Notes: a model not told the origin generated them from the sequence alone. Positions 1-6,993 are shown, counted from the first letter of the stretch. The stretch: DNA of 15,887 nucleotides from Candidatus Benthicola azotiphorus (GCA_947581745.1 CANPVW010000066.1:1-15887); one strand, 5' to 3'. Made by a program: numbers and translations.

Positions 1-552
1 ATGTATGTTCCGTCGAATGGAACGGGCCTCCCGAGAACGAGGAGCGACTTGGGCACGGACTGGGCAGCCGTCTACGAAGAGACCTACGAGCAGCTCGTGC
101 GTTTTCTGTATCGACTGGTCTGGGCCGAGGACCGAGCCCACGACCTGGCCCAGGAGGCATTCGTGAAGGCCCTGCAGCACGATCCGGATCAGCCACGGGC
201 CTGGTTGTTTTCGGTCGCCCGTAATCTGGCGCGTGACGAGGCCCGGACAGTGGCCAGGCGACGCAGGCACCTCACGTTGATTCGAGCCGAGGTGGCGGAT
301 CGGGTAGAGGAGGACGCGGCACGGGAGATGGAGCACTCTGAACGCCACGACGCCGTCCGACGGGCGCTGGATCGCCTGAGCGAGCGGGATCGGGAGGTGC
401 TCCTGCTCTGGGATGCCGGGCTCAGCTACGACGAGATCGCCGAGCAGACCGGTTTGGCCCGCGGGGCGATTGGCACGACGCTGTCCCGGGCGCGCAGCCG
501 ACTCGTCGAGGCGCACCGGACGGGGGAGGATCGCGATGCCGCACATCTCTGA
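1..552 (+). CDS. ECF-type RNA polymerase sigma factor (sigma-70 family)
   Basis: This is an extracytoplasmic-function sigma factor that would direct core RNA polymerase to a dedicated regulon. The 183-residue protein has the two-domain ECF layout. Region 2 spans about residues 22-90 and includes DLAQEAF (48-54) and the -10-binding segment AWLFSVARNLARDEAR. Region 4 spans about 118-172 with the helix-turn-helix LSYDEIAEQTGLARGAIGTTLSRAR. There is no sigma region 1.1 or 3. The ATG is the first base of the window, so an upstream start cannot be excluded, although the length is normal for the family. Its 3' end overlaps the next gene, a zinc-finger anti-sigma factor, by 17 bp, the usual sigma/anti-sigma arrangement. 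ECF factors commonly activate their own operon, but no upstream sequence is available to show this. Confidence 0.93.
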   Translation: MYVPSNGTGLPRTRSDLGTDWAAVYEETYEQLVRFLYRLVWAEDRAHDLAQEAFVKALQHDPDQPRAWLFSVARNLARDEARTVARRRRHLTLIRAEVADRVEEDAAREMEHSERHDAVRRALDRLSERDREVLLLWDAGLSYDEIAEQTGLARGAIGTTLSRARSRLVEAHRTGEDRDAAHL

Positions 553-1726
553 TGGCGATCTGCACGCCATGGTGGACGGGGCGTTCGGCGCCGAGTCCGA
601 AGAACTTCAGACCCTTCAGGAACACCTGGACTCCTGCGCCTCCTGTTCTGTGCGTCTGGAAGAGGCCCGACAGCTCCGGAGCGACGCGGAGGATATCCTC
701 GGCCTTGCCGCGCCCTCGGTGACGGCTCCTTCGTTTGCAGACGTTCGGAAGCGGGCGGGGGAGAGGATGGGTAGCGGGAGCAGTGGCGCCCCGAGATCGG
801 AGCGGTTGCGACGGGGCTGGATCTCTGCGCAGCGGCTGGGATGGGCGGCCTCCGTGCTTCTGGCGTTGGGCGCCGGCTGGATGGGCAGGGCTGTCCTCGT
901 CGAGCGGGGTTGGACCGACCCCTTCCACCCGGGTTCGATGCCGACGGCGGAAGCGGTAAGTCAAGAGGCGGATCAGGAGGCTCAGGCCGAACTCTCCGGA
1001 CGCGACGCAGATGTCACCGAGAGCGAAGTCGGCGACGAAGCTGATCGTCGGAGGCAGGAGATCGCAGCGGGAGAGCCCGACGATCTGATGGCACAGGCAG
1101 CGAACGAACGGGAGGCGGCGAGGCGGAAGGCGGACCTTGCCGACCGGGAGGGGATGGCACCGGCGCCGCGCACCGAAGTTCTCGCGGAGGCCCCGCCGCA
1201 GCCGTTGCCGGAATCGGAGGAGGCCGGGAAGGCGGACGCGGCGGCGGAACGCGCGGATTTCCCGTCCGCTCCGGAGGACCAGGCGGAGCTGCAGGGCAAG
1301 GCGGTACAGCCACCCCTGGACCCCTGGCACGCTTTGCCAGCCGGGCGACTCGAGAATGCACAGTCCGCGGCTGTGGGTTGCTATCGACTCGAGTACTCGT
1401 GGTCCCCGGGCGTGGCCCATGTACCCGGCCGCATCGAGTTGTCGGCCACTCCCGCAGGGTCTGCAGGCGACCCCTCCATAGGGTCGGTCTACGCTCTGAG
1501 CGACGCGGTCCGGGCGTTCGGGGAGAGCACCTGGGCGGCTCCATCTCCAGACTCGATCTGGGTTCGGATCGTGACGCGACCGGACAGGGACATGTTCACG
1601 ATCCGGGCCGAGCGTACCGGGCCGGACTGGTTGGGAGAAGGGCGAATTCTGTCCGCGGCCGCTCCCGTTTCGAACCGGGGCACGCGCGGAACCGTTCGTC
1701 TGGTTCGCTTTCCGTGTCCGCAATGA
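536..1726 (+). CDS. Zinc-finger anti-sigma factor with large extracytoplasmic domain
   Basis: This is a membrane-bound anti-sigma factor, predicted to hold the upstream ECF sigma factor inactive at the inner membrane. The start is ATG at 536, inside the sigma gene, chosen because GGGGGAGGA sits just upstream and the protein then begins with a standard zf-HC2 domain. The motif is H30-x3-C34-x2-C37 (HLDSCASC). One membrane helix follows at about residues 101-122, so residues 123-396 should be outside the cytoplasm. The extracytoplasmic part has an Ala/Glu/Arg-rich, low-complexity stretch (about 140-255). A compact C-terminal domain (about 275-396) follows, with Cys282 and Cys394 near its two ends; a disulfide there is possible but inferred. 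At 396 residues it is longer than simple ZAS proteins. Its stop overlaps the next start (ATGA). Confidence 0.85.
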   Translation: MPHISDGDLHAMVDGAFGAESEELQTLQEHLDSCASCSVRLEEARQLRSDAEDILGLAAPSVTAPSFADVRKRAGERMGSGSSGAPRSERLRRGWISAQRLGWAASVLLALGAGWMGRAVLVERGWTDPFHPGSMPTAEAVSQEADQEAQAELSGRDADVTESEVGDEADRRRQEIAAGEPDDLMAQAANEREAARRKADLADREGMAPAPRTEVLAEAPPQPLPESEEAGKADAAAERADFPSAPEDQAELQGKAVQPPLDPWHALPAGRLENAQSAAVGCYRLEYSWSPGVAHVPGRIELSATPAGSAGDPSIGSVYALSDAVRAFGESTWAAPSPDSIWVRIVTRPDRDMFTIRAERTGPDWLGEGRILSAAAPVSNRGTRGTVRLVRFPCPQ

Positions 1727-2010
1727 GAGGGATGGCTGCCTTCCGCGAACGGGCACTCGCGCGTGTTCGCCGCTGGAAGGAGATCTACGAGGGGATCTAC
1801 ATGGTCCCCTATCGCACGGCGATTCAGCGGGAATGGCGTCGCCAGCGGGACATCCTGTTCGTTCTCGGCTTTTCGGACCTTCTCGGCGTGCCGAGTCCCG
1901 TGCAGCTTTACACACTCGAGCTGATTCCCGAAGTGCTCGAGCAATTCCACTCCTGGCACCTGCGCATGGGCATGGAAGAACCCCCGGAGGGAGGCTTTCG
2001 CTGCTGCTGA
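1723..2010 (+). CDS. Cory-CC-star family small protein ending in Cys-Cys
   Basis: This 95-residue protein ends in GGFRCC. I recognise it as the small family informally named 'cory-CC-star' for its terminal Cys-Cys before the stop; its biochemical role is not established to my knowledge. Visible conserved-looking features are a basic N-terminus, IYEGIYMVPYRTAI (21-34), FVLGFSDLLGVPSPVQLYTLELIPE (46-70), FHSWHLRMGM (75-84) and the C-terminal CC (94-95). It has no membrane helix or signal peptide. The start ATG at 1723 overlaps the anti-sigma stop as ATGA, so it may be read by re-initiation; no Shine-Dalgarno is evident, and ATG 1732 is an alternative. It is followed after 16 bp by an ArsA-like ATPase and then CstA. 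The RCC tail resembles that of YbdD/YjiX, small partners of CstA and BtsT, which suggests an accessory role for the transporter (inference). Confidence 0.82.
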   Translation: MRGMAAFRERALARVRRWKEIYEGIYMVPYRTAIQREWRRQRDILFVLGFSDLLGVPSPVQLYTLELIPEVLEQFHSWHLRMGMEEPPEGGFRCC

Positions 2011-2026
2011 CCCGGAGCAGGCCGTC

Positions 2027-3004
2027 TTGAGCCACCTCAGGAAGGCGCTCCAGCGTCAGCTGGTCTTCTTTGGCGGCAAGGGCGGCGTCGGCAAGACCAC
2101 CGTCGCTACCGCGAGGGCTCTCGAGTCGGCTCGTGAGGGCGCGCGGACTCTGCTCGTTTCGACGGACGCCGCCCACTCGGCGAGTGACGCCCTGGAATGC
2201 CCGCTCGGACCCGAACCGGGACTGGTCCTTCAGAATCTCTGGGCGGTCGAGCTCGACCCGGCGGTGGAAGCGGATTCCTACCTTTCAGAGGTGAAACGGA
2301 GGATCGCAGACGCCACTCCGCCCCGCCTCTCGGCAGAAGTGGCGCGGCAGATGGACGTGGCGCGGGCGTCTCCGGGCACGGAGGAGGCAGCCGTGTTCGA
2401 CCGGTTCACTCGAATCATCGACGCGGCTGCGTACGATCGGATCGTGTTCGACACCGCTCCGTCCGGGCAGACACTGCGCCTTCTGTCGCTTCCCGAGATC
2501 ATGACGAACTGGATCGATGCATTGATCGGACAGCGCCGGCGAGTCGCGGTGCTGGATCGGATGTGGAGAAACGTCGCCGGAGCCGCGAGCCGTGACGAGG
2601 CGCCGAAGAAAGACGTGATTCTGTGTGCGCTGCAGCAGCGGCGCGATCGATTCGATCGCACCCGAGGTGCGCTGCGTGATCCCCGGAAGACGGCGTTCGT
2701 CTTCGTCGTCACCGCGGAGCGCCTGCCGATCCTCGAGACACACCGAATCATGGAAGCGCTCGCGGGCCACGGGGTTCCAGTGGGGGGCGTGATCGTCAAT
2801 CAAGTCCTCCCCGACTCCCAGGGAGACGAGTTCCTCCGCCGACGGAAGGTGAGGGAGGCCTCGCACCTTGCCGACGCGGTGGATCGATTCGGAGATTGGC
2901 CCCTCGGCTACCTGCCACTACTCGAGCAGGACCCGGTCGGGATCGGCACTCTGTCGCACCTGCTCGATCAGTTGAAGACGACAAGCCAGGAGAAACCCGA
3001 GTGA
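2027..3004 (+). CDS. ArsA/Get3-like P-loop ATPase
   Basis: This is a cytosolic SIMIBI-class ATPase of the ArsA/Get3 family, 325 residues, with a single ATPase domain. It has the deviant Walker A GGKGGVGKTT (16-25), the switch I region STDAAHS (45-51; the family usually has STDPAHS), SPGTEEA (115-121) and the switch II segment DTAPSGQTLRLL (142-153). The start is TTG at 2027, supported by GGAG about 9 bp upstream and by the usual short N-terminus before the P-loop. It lacks the CxxC zinc motif of eukaryotic Get3 and the duplicated domain of true ArsA. No arsenic genes are nearby, so an arsenite-pump role is unlikely. It sits between the Cys-Cys protein and CstA and shares a GTGA overlap with CstA. 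An ATP-dependent assembly or regulatory role for that transporter is inference. Confidence 0.88.
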   Translation: MSHLRKALQRQLVFFGGKGGVGKTTVATARALESAREGARTLLVSTDAAHSASDALECPLGPEPGLVLQNLWAVELDPAVEADSYLSEVKRRIADATPPRLSAEVARQMDVARASPGTEEAAVFDRFTRIIDAAAYDRIVFDTAPSGQTLRLLSLPEIMTNWIDALIGQRRRVAVLDRMWRNVAGAASRDEAPKKDVILCALQQRRDRFDRTRGALRDPRKTAFVFVVTAERLPILETHRIMEALAGHGVPVGGVIVNQVLPDSQGDEFLRRRKVREASHLADAVDRFGDWPLGYLPLLEQDPVGIGTLSHLLDQLKTTSQEKPE

Positions 3005-4755
3005 GCGCGGTCGCCCTCCTCGTGATCGGCATCAGCGCCTTTGTGACCGGCTACAGGGTCTACTCGAGATACATCGCTCGTCGCATCTTCCAGCTGGACC
3101 CCGACTTCGTGACTCCGGCGCACCAGTTCGAGGACGGCGTGGACTTCCTGCCCACGAACCGTCACGTGCTGTTCGGACACCACTTCACTTCCGTGGCGGG
3201 CGCTGCGCCCATTGTCGGCCCGGCCATAGCCGTGATCTGGGGCTGGCTTCCGGCCTTCCTGTGGGTCGTGCTCGGCACGGTGTTCGCCGGTGCCGTTCAC
3301 GACTTCGGCACGCTGTGGATCTCCTCGCGCCACAAGGGGAATTCGATCGGGACTCTGGCCGAGTCGCTCGTCGGCAACCGGGCCCGGGTCCTGTTTCTGC
3401 TGCTCATCTTCTTTCTCCTCCTGATGGTCAACGCGGTGTTCGCCGTGATCATCGCCAACCTGTTCATGGCGAACCCCGGAGCCGTGCTTCCGGTGTGGGG
3501 GAGTCTCGTCGTGGCCGTCGCCGTCGGCCTGCTGATCTATCGGTCGGGCGCCGGCATACTCGTTCCATCACTGGCGGCTCTGGCCATCCTGTATGCGCTG
3601 ATCTGGTTCGGACAGTACGCGCCATTCGAGCTGCCCGACCTCCTCGGGCTCTCTCCCACGGCGGCGCAGCTGGCGACGGCGGGCTCGGACCCGGGGGCCG
3701 CGGCGTACGCCGCACAGCTCGACGGCCAGAGGGTCGGCTGGATCGTCATTCTGTTCGTCTACACGTTCATCGCGAGCGTGCTTCCGGTGTGGCTCCTCCT
3801 TCAACCCCGAGACTTCGTGAACGGGCACCAGCTGTTCGTGGCACTGGGGATCATCGGGGCCGGCGTGATCGCCACCAATCCCCCGATCGTTGCTCCGGCG
3901 ATCAACACGCACCTCCCACCGGACGCTCCGAGCTGGTTCCCGCTCCTCTTCATCACGATCGCCTGCGGCGCGATCAGCGGCTTCCACGGACTGGTGGCCT
4001 CCGGCACGTCCTCGAAGCAACTGGATCGCGAGCCGGACTCGAGATACGTCGGCTACGGGGGCGCTCTCGGAGAGGGAGCGCTCGCCCTGACGTCCATTCT
4101 GGCAACCACCGCCGGCTTCGCGTTGTACGTCGGGATCGACGGTTGGCACGCGCACTACGGGTCCTGGGCCGCCGCATCATCCGGTGCGACCATGGCATTC
4201 GTGGATGGGGTAGCGGTGCTGGCCGAGGGCATCGGCATCCCGCACGCCGTGGCAGCCATCTTCGCGGCCGTAGTCGTGATCAGCTTCGCGGCGACGACAC
4301 TCGACACGAGCGTTCGCCTGCAGCGCTACATCGTCGCCGAGCTTGGCGTCGAGTACGGAGTGAAGTTCGTGCAGAATCGGTGGACGGCCACGTTCATCGC
4401 GGTCGGCAGTTGTGCCGTCCTCGCACTCGGCCTCGACCGGGGGGCCGGCGGCATGAGGCTCTGGGCCCTGTTCGGCACGACGAACCAGCTGCTGGCGGGG
4501 CTCAGCCTGCTGGTGCTCACACTCTATCTGCTGCGTCTGGGTCGCAGCGCCTGGGTTACCGCGGTCCCCATGGCCTTCCTCCTGTTCATGACCACATGGG
4601 CCATGATCGTCAACCTGATCCGGTTCGTGAGCGAGGATCGGGCCCTTCTCTCTGCGGTAGGCGGCGCGATATTCGTCCTCGAGCTGTGGCTCCTGTTCGA
4701 GGCTAGCGCGGCGCTGAGGCGAATGCTCAGGGCCCGCGGATCGTCCACCCCGTAG
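3001..4755 (+). CDS. cstA: CstA-type carbon starvation / peptide-pyruvate transporter
   Basis: This is a polytopic inner-membrane transporter of the CstA family. E. coli members take up peptides and pyruvate (CstA, BtsT); the substrate here is unknown. The start is GTG at 3001, overlapping the ATPase stop as GTGA, with AGGAGA 7 bp upstream; an in-frame upstream extension would run through the ATPase gene. Family signatures are GHHFTSVAGAAPIVGPAIA (59-77), HDFGTLWISSRHKG, SGFHGLVASGTSSKQL, ATTLDTSVRLQRY and LWALFGTTNQLLAG. The protein is 584 residues, shorter than E. coli CstA (about 700), mostly at the C-terminus, and consists largely of hydrophobic helices. It closes the coupled run that begins with the sigma factor. 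In enterobacteria the small partner YbdD follows cstA; here the Cys-Cys protein precedes it instead. Confidence 0.92.
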   Translation: MSAVALLVIGISAFVTGYRVYSRYIARRIFQLDPDFVTPAHQFEDGVDFLPTNRHVLFGHHFTSVAGAAPIVGPAIAVIWGWLPAFLWVVLGTVFAGAVHDFGTLWISSRHKGNSIGTLAESLVGNRARVLFLLLIFFLLLMVNAVFAVIIANLFMANPGAVLPVWGSLVVAVAVGLLIYRSGAGILVPSLAALAILYALIWFGQYAPFELPDLLGLSPTAAQLATAGSDPGAAAYAAQLDGQRVGWIVILFVYTFIASVLPVWLLLQPRDFVNGHQLFVALGIIGAGVIATNPPIVAPAINTHLPPDAPSWFPLLFITIACGAISGFHGLVASGTSSKQLDREPDSRYVGYGGALGEGALALTSILATTAGFALYVGIDGWHAHYGSWAAASSGATMAFVDGVAVLAEGIGIPHAVAAIFAAVVVISFAATTLDTSVRLQRYIVAELGVEYGVKFVQNRWTATFIAVGSCAVLALGLDRGAGGMRLWALFGTTNQLLAGLSLLVLTLYLLRLGRSAWVTAVPMAFLLFMTTWAMIVNLIRFVSEDRALLSAVGGAIFVLELWLLFEASAALRRMLRARGSSTP

Positions 4756-4820
4756 CGTGGCACGCGAAGTGACTGCATCTTGGGCCACTTGCCTGATCGG
4801 TCGCGCACCTGGGAGAACGA

Positions 4821-4892
4821 ATGTCCGACGTCCTGGCCGTGCTGGCGCTCGTTGCCGTAGCCGTCATCTGGAGCCGCTCGGGCTGCGGGTGA
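4821..4892 (+). CDS. Possible 23-residue single-helix membrane peptide
   Basis: A short ORF lies in the 198-bp gap between cstA and the permease. ATG at 4821 is preceded by GGGAGA at 4811-4816, a well-spaced ribosome-binding site. The 23-residue product begins MSDV, runs through an uninterrupted hydrophobic stretch LAVLALVAVAVIW (5-17) and ends SRSGCG: acidic N-terminus, one short membrane helix, then a positive charge. This resembles single-helix accessory peptides of transporters such as KdpF in shape only; no homology is claimed. A chance ORF of this size is common in high-GC DNA, so the support is the combination of RBS, hydrophobicity and position after a membrane transporter. Confidence 0.42.
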   Translation: MSDVLAVLALVAVAVIWSRSGCG

Positions 4893-4903
4893 CGCAAGCG
4901 ATG

Positions 4904-4920
4904 ATCCGCCGGAGGCGGAT
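4904..4920. other. Short perfect stem-loop
   Basis: ATCCGCC and GGCGGAT form a perfect 7-bp stem around a GGA loop, with a further G-T pair possible at the base. It lies 11 bp after the 23-codon ORF and before the permease start. There is no following T-run, so it is not a classical intrinsic terminator. It could stabilise the upstream mRNA 3' end or act as a weak attenuator. Confidence 0.4.
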
Positions 4921-4953
4921 TCGGCAGTTCCGATCAGGACCGGGCGCCGGTTC

Positions 4954-6282
4954 GTGAGCCCTCGCACCTACGGCATAGACGAACGGCCGCCCCTGCAGGA
5001 GTCGGTGCTGCTGGGTGCGCAGCACCTGGTGGCGATGCTGCTCGGCAACATCACGCCCCCGCTGCTGATCGCCGGCGCCCTCGGACTCGTTGCCGGAGAG
5101 ACCGGCCCCCTCCTGCAGGCGGCTCTCTTCATCGCGGGGATCTCCACCATCGTGCAGGCCTATCCGATCGGACCGATCGGAGGGCGCATTCCGATCGTCA
5201 TGGGCACCAGCATCGCGTTCGTCGCGGCTTGCATTGCGGTGGGGGCGAGGGCGGGACTGGGTGCCGTCTTCGGGGCCTGCCTCGTCGCTTCGACGGTCGA
5301 GGTCGGACTCGGATTCGGGATGGGGCGCATTCGGGGCCTCTTTCCTCCTCTCGTCACGAGCATCGTGGTCATGCTCATCGGCCTGACCCTCGTGCCCGTC
5401 GGAATGGACTACGCGGCAGGCGGGGTGGGAGCGACCGACTACGGGTCTTCCACACACGTGGCCATCGCAGCTCTCGTACTGGTCGTGACCCTGGTCCTCA
5501 ACCGGTTCGGAAAGGGGATCGCAGCGCACGCGAGCGTCCTCGCCGGAGTGATGGTAGGGTACGTCCTCGCCGCGGTGCTGGGGATGGTGGATCTGTCCGG
5601 CGTAGGCCGGGCCGGCTGGCTGTCGATTCCGAGGCCCCTCCCGTACGGGCTGAGCTTCGACACCAGCGCCATTCTGATGTTCGCGTTCGTCTACGTGATC
5701 AGCACGATGGAGACGATCGGCGACATTACCGGAGTCATGGCAGCGGCCGGCCGACCGCCCACCACGGAAGAACTCAAGGGAGGCCTGGTGGCGGACGCAG
5801 CCTCCAGCGGCGTCGCGGCGCTGTTCGGTGCTTTCCCGACCACCTCTTATTCACAGAACGTGGGCCTGGTGAACTTCACGGGCGTGGCTAGTCGTCACGT
5901 GACGGCGATGGCCGGCGTGCTGCTAGTCGGGCTGGGTCTGTTTCCGAAGGTGGGCGCCCTGTTCGCCACCATCCCTCCGTCCGTGATCGGCGGCGCGGCT
6001 CTCGTCATGTTCGGCATGATCTTCTCGAGCGGGGCCGCGATCTTCGCTCGCGACGTGGCCCTGAACCGGCGGAACCTGGTGATCCTGGCGGTATCGATCG
6101 GAGTGGGTCTGGGGGTCGAGCTGAGGCCGGGGGTGCTGGCGTCCCTCCCGGAGAGCCTGCGGAATTTCCTCGCCGCGGGGCTCGTGACCGGTGGACTCCT
6201 CGCCCTCGTCCTGAACGTACTCCTGCCGGGTGAGGGCGTTGAGGAGGAACCCGCCGAATCCCCACTGGGCGCTTCATCCTGA
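4954..6282 (+). CDS. NCS2 family nucleobase permease, xanthine/purine type
   Basis: This is an inner-membrane nucleobase:cation symporter of the NCS2/NAT family, 442 residues with about 14 hydrophobic segments. Diagnostic sites are QH in TM1 (Q23-H24, GAQHLVAM), ETIGD (E253) in the TM8 region, and the NAT signature QNVGLVNFTG beginning at Q301-N302, followed by VASR. The signature Gln (rather than the Glu of uracil permease UraA) and the VASR extension place it with xanthine/urate carriers such as XanQ and UapA; exact substrate is inference. The GTG start at 4954 gives the typical short cytoplasmic N-terminus YGIDERPPLQ. The ribosome-binding site is weak (AGGA about 14 bp upstream). The gene is separated from cstA by about 200 bp and is followed by a tRNA gene after 27 bp. 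Confidence 0.92.
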   Translation: MSPRTYGIDERPPLQESVLLGAQHLVAMLLGNITPPLLIAGALGLVAGETGPLLQAALFIAGISTIVQAYPIGPIGGRIPIVMGTSIAFVAACIAVGARAGLGAVFGACLVASTVEVGLGFGMGRIRGLFPPLVTSIVVMLIGLTLVPVGMDYAAGGVGATDYGSSTHVAIAALVLVVTLVLNRFGKGIAAHASVLAGVMVGYVLAAVLGMVDLSGVGRAGWLSIPRPLPYGLSFDTSAILMFAFVYVISTMETIGDITGVMAAAGRPPTTEELKGGLVADAASSGVAALFGAFPTTSYSQNVGLVNFTGVASRHVTAMAGVLLVGLGLFPKVGALFATIPPSVIGGAALVMFGMIFSSGAAIFARDVALNRRNLVILAVSIGVGLGVELRPGVLASLPESLRNFLAAGLVTGGLLALVLNVLLPGEGVEEEPAESPLGASS

Positions 6283-6309
6283 GGGCTGTATGTTCTGGCA
6301 GGGTCGCGA

Positions 6310-6383
6310 CGGGGAGTAGCTCAGTCCGGCAGAGCACTGGCTTTGGGAGCCAGGGGCCGCGGGTTCGAATCCCGCCTCCCCGA
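6310..6383 (+). tRNA. tRNA-Pro (anticodon UGG)
   Basis: A complete cloverleaf can be drawn. The acceptor arm is CGGGGAG/CTCCCCG with discriminator A. The D arm is GCTC/GAGC. The anticodon stem is CTGGC/GCCAG around loop TTTGGGA, with anticodon TGG at 6344-6346. The T arm is GCGGG/CCCGC with loop TTCGAAT. The variable loop is short (class I). CCA is not encoded. The tRNA decodes CCA and, by wobble, other proline codons. Its 3' end is partly duplicated 77 bp downstream. Confidence 0.97.
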
Positions 6384-6392
6384 TTCAGCCGC
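6366..6392 (+). repeat. 27-bp direct repeat, copy 1 (tRNA-Pro 3' end plus 9 bp)
   Basis: This copy starts within the T loop of tRNA-Pro (CGAAT), covers the 3' half of the T stem and the 3' acceptor strand, and runs nine bases past the discriminator base to CAGCCGC. An exact copy lies at 6443-6469. Duplication of a tRNA 3' end is the pattern left by tRNA-targeting integrases or by local slippage. Confidence 0.9.
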
Positions 6393-6401
6393 GGGTAACT
6401 C

Positions 6402-6440
6402 GCACGCTTCGCGTGCTCAAGGTCGAGGCTGCGCCCCGAC
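6402..6440. other. Two adjacent stem-loops between the tRNA-tail repeats
   Basis: The first hairpin is GCACGC-TTC-GCGTGC (6402-6416), a perfect 6-bp stem. The second is GTCGAGGC-TGC-GCCCCGAC (6422-6440), 8 bp with one A-C mismatch. They lie back to back between the two 27-bp repeats. Without a T-run they are not classical terminators, though they could help end or process the tRNA transcript. Confidence 0.65.
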
Positions 6441-6442
6441 TC

Positions 6443-6469
6443 CGAATCCCGCCTCCCCGATTCAGCCGC
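6443..6469 (+). repeat. 27-bp direct repeat, copy 2 (detached tRNA-Pro 3' end)
   Basis: This is an exact copy of 6366-6392 displaced by 77 bp. It contains only the 3' half of the T arm and the acceptor strand of tRNA-Pro, with no D or anticodon arm before it, so it is not a second tRNA gene. Confidence 0.9.
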
Positions 6470-6493
6470 CCCGCGATCCGGGAAACGGGCGGT

Positions 6494-6907
6494 CTACACT
6501 TCCAGTGCTGCCACGGCCCTGGGGTAGTCCTCGGCCCTTATGTACAGGACGTAACCGTACGATCCCTTTCCATCTGTCACGGCAGTCGACGCGTACACGT
6601 TCACTCGGGACTGGAACAGCTGCTGGTGCACCTCGACCAGTGCCCCCAGCTCGTCATCGCCCTGCACGAGCAGAGCCGGGTGCGGGCCATCGATGTGCAT
6701 GCCGGCTCCGGCCGCCGCGCTCTCCAGCCTCGCGGACTCTTCGGGAAAGAGCGTCATTTGAGTCCGGATGGGTCCGACCGGCACGGCCGTGAATGCGAGG
6801 AGATTGACACCGAGGGACGCCATGCGGGACAGTATCTTATAGGCCTCGCCCGGCTGGTCCTCTACCGTTGTGTAGTAATACTCCACTCGGCGGATCCTGT
6901 AGGCCAT
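6494..6907 (-). CDS. Tandem ACT-domain protein
   Basis: This is a small soluble regulatory-type protein of 137 residues, made almost entirely of two ACT-like repeats (about 8-72 and 76-137) with no attached catalytic domain. The first includes TTVEDQPGEAYKILSRMASLGVNLLAF, a typical ACT helix and strand with the ligand-site glycine region. The second includes GDDELGALVEVHQQLFQSRVNVYA. The start at 6907 is chosen over longer in-frame options because GGAGGAG stands just upstream of that ATG and the preceding residues are Pro/Arg-rich and not ACT-like. ACT domains usually bind amino acids or other small ligands; ligand and partner here are unknown. It lies downstream of the acylase gene on the same strand across a 171-bp gap. 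Confidence 0.8.
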   Translation of the reverse strand: MAYRIRRVEYYYTTVEDQPGEAYKILSRMASLGVNLLAFTAVPVGPIRTQMTLFPEESARLESAAAGAGMHIDGPHPALLVQGDDELGALVEVHQQLFQSRVNVYASTAVTDGKGSYGYVLYIRAEDYPRAVAALEV

Positions 6908-6993
6908 GACACTCCTCCGTGCAAGTTTCGGCGAGCGAGGAACGCAAAGCCCCTCGCGATGTGGCACCCCGGGAAAGGGCGCGAGGTCTGGCG

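Noticed and set aside
422..2176. Long minus-strand ORF of 584 codons opposite the sigma, anti-sigma and small-protein genes.
   Set aside because: Its product is Arg/Pro/Ser-rich low-complexity sequence with no domain; it mirrors the codon bias of three well-supported plus-strand genes.
3261..4706. Plus-strand ORF of 481 codons within cstA in another frame.
   Set aside because: Arg/Gly/His-rich translation typical of a frame shadow in high-GC DNA; the cstA frame carries clear family motifs throughout.
4758..4775. TGGCACG after the cstA stop as a sigma-54 promoter for the permease.
   Set aside because: The -24 block is present but no TTGC follows at the required spacing.
4757..4957. A 66-codon plus-strand ORF across the cstA-permease gap.
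   Set aside because: Arg-rich random-looking product with no recognisable start signal; the 23-codon ORF in another frame has the better RBS and composition.
6443..6469. Possible second tRNA gene after tRNA-Pro.
   Set aside because: Only the 3' T-arm and acceptor strand are present; D arm, anticodon arm and 5' acceptor strand are missing.
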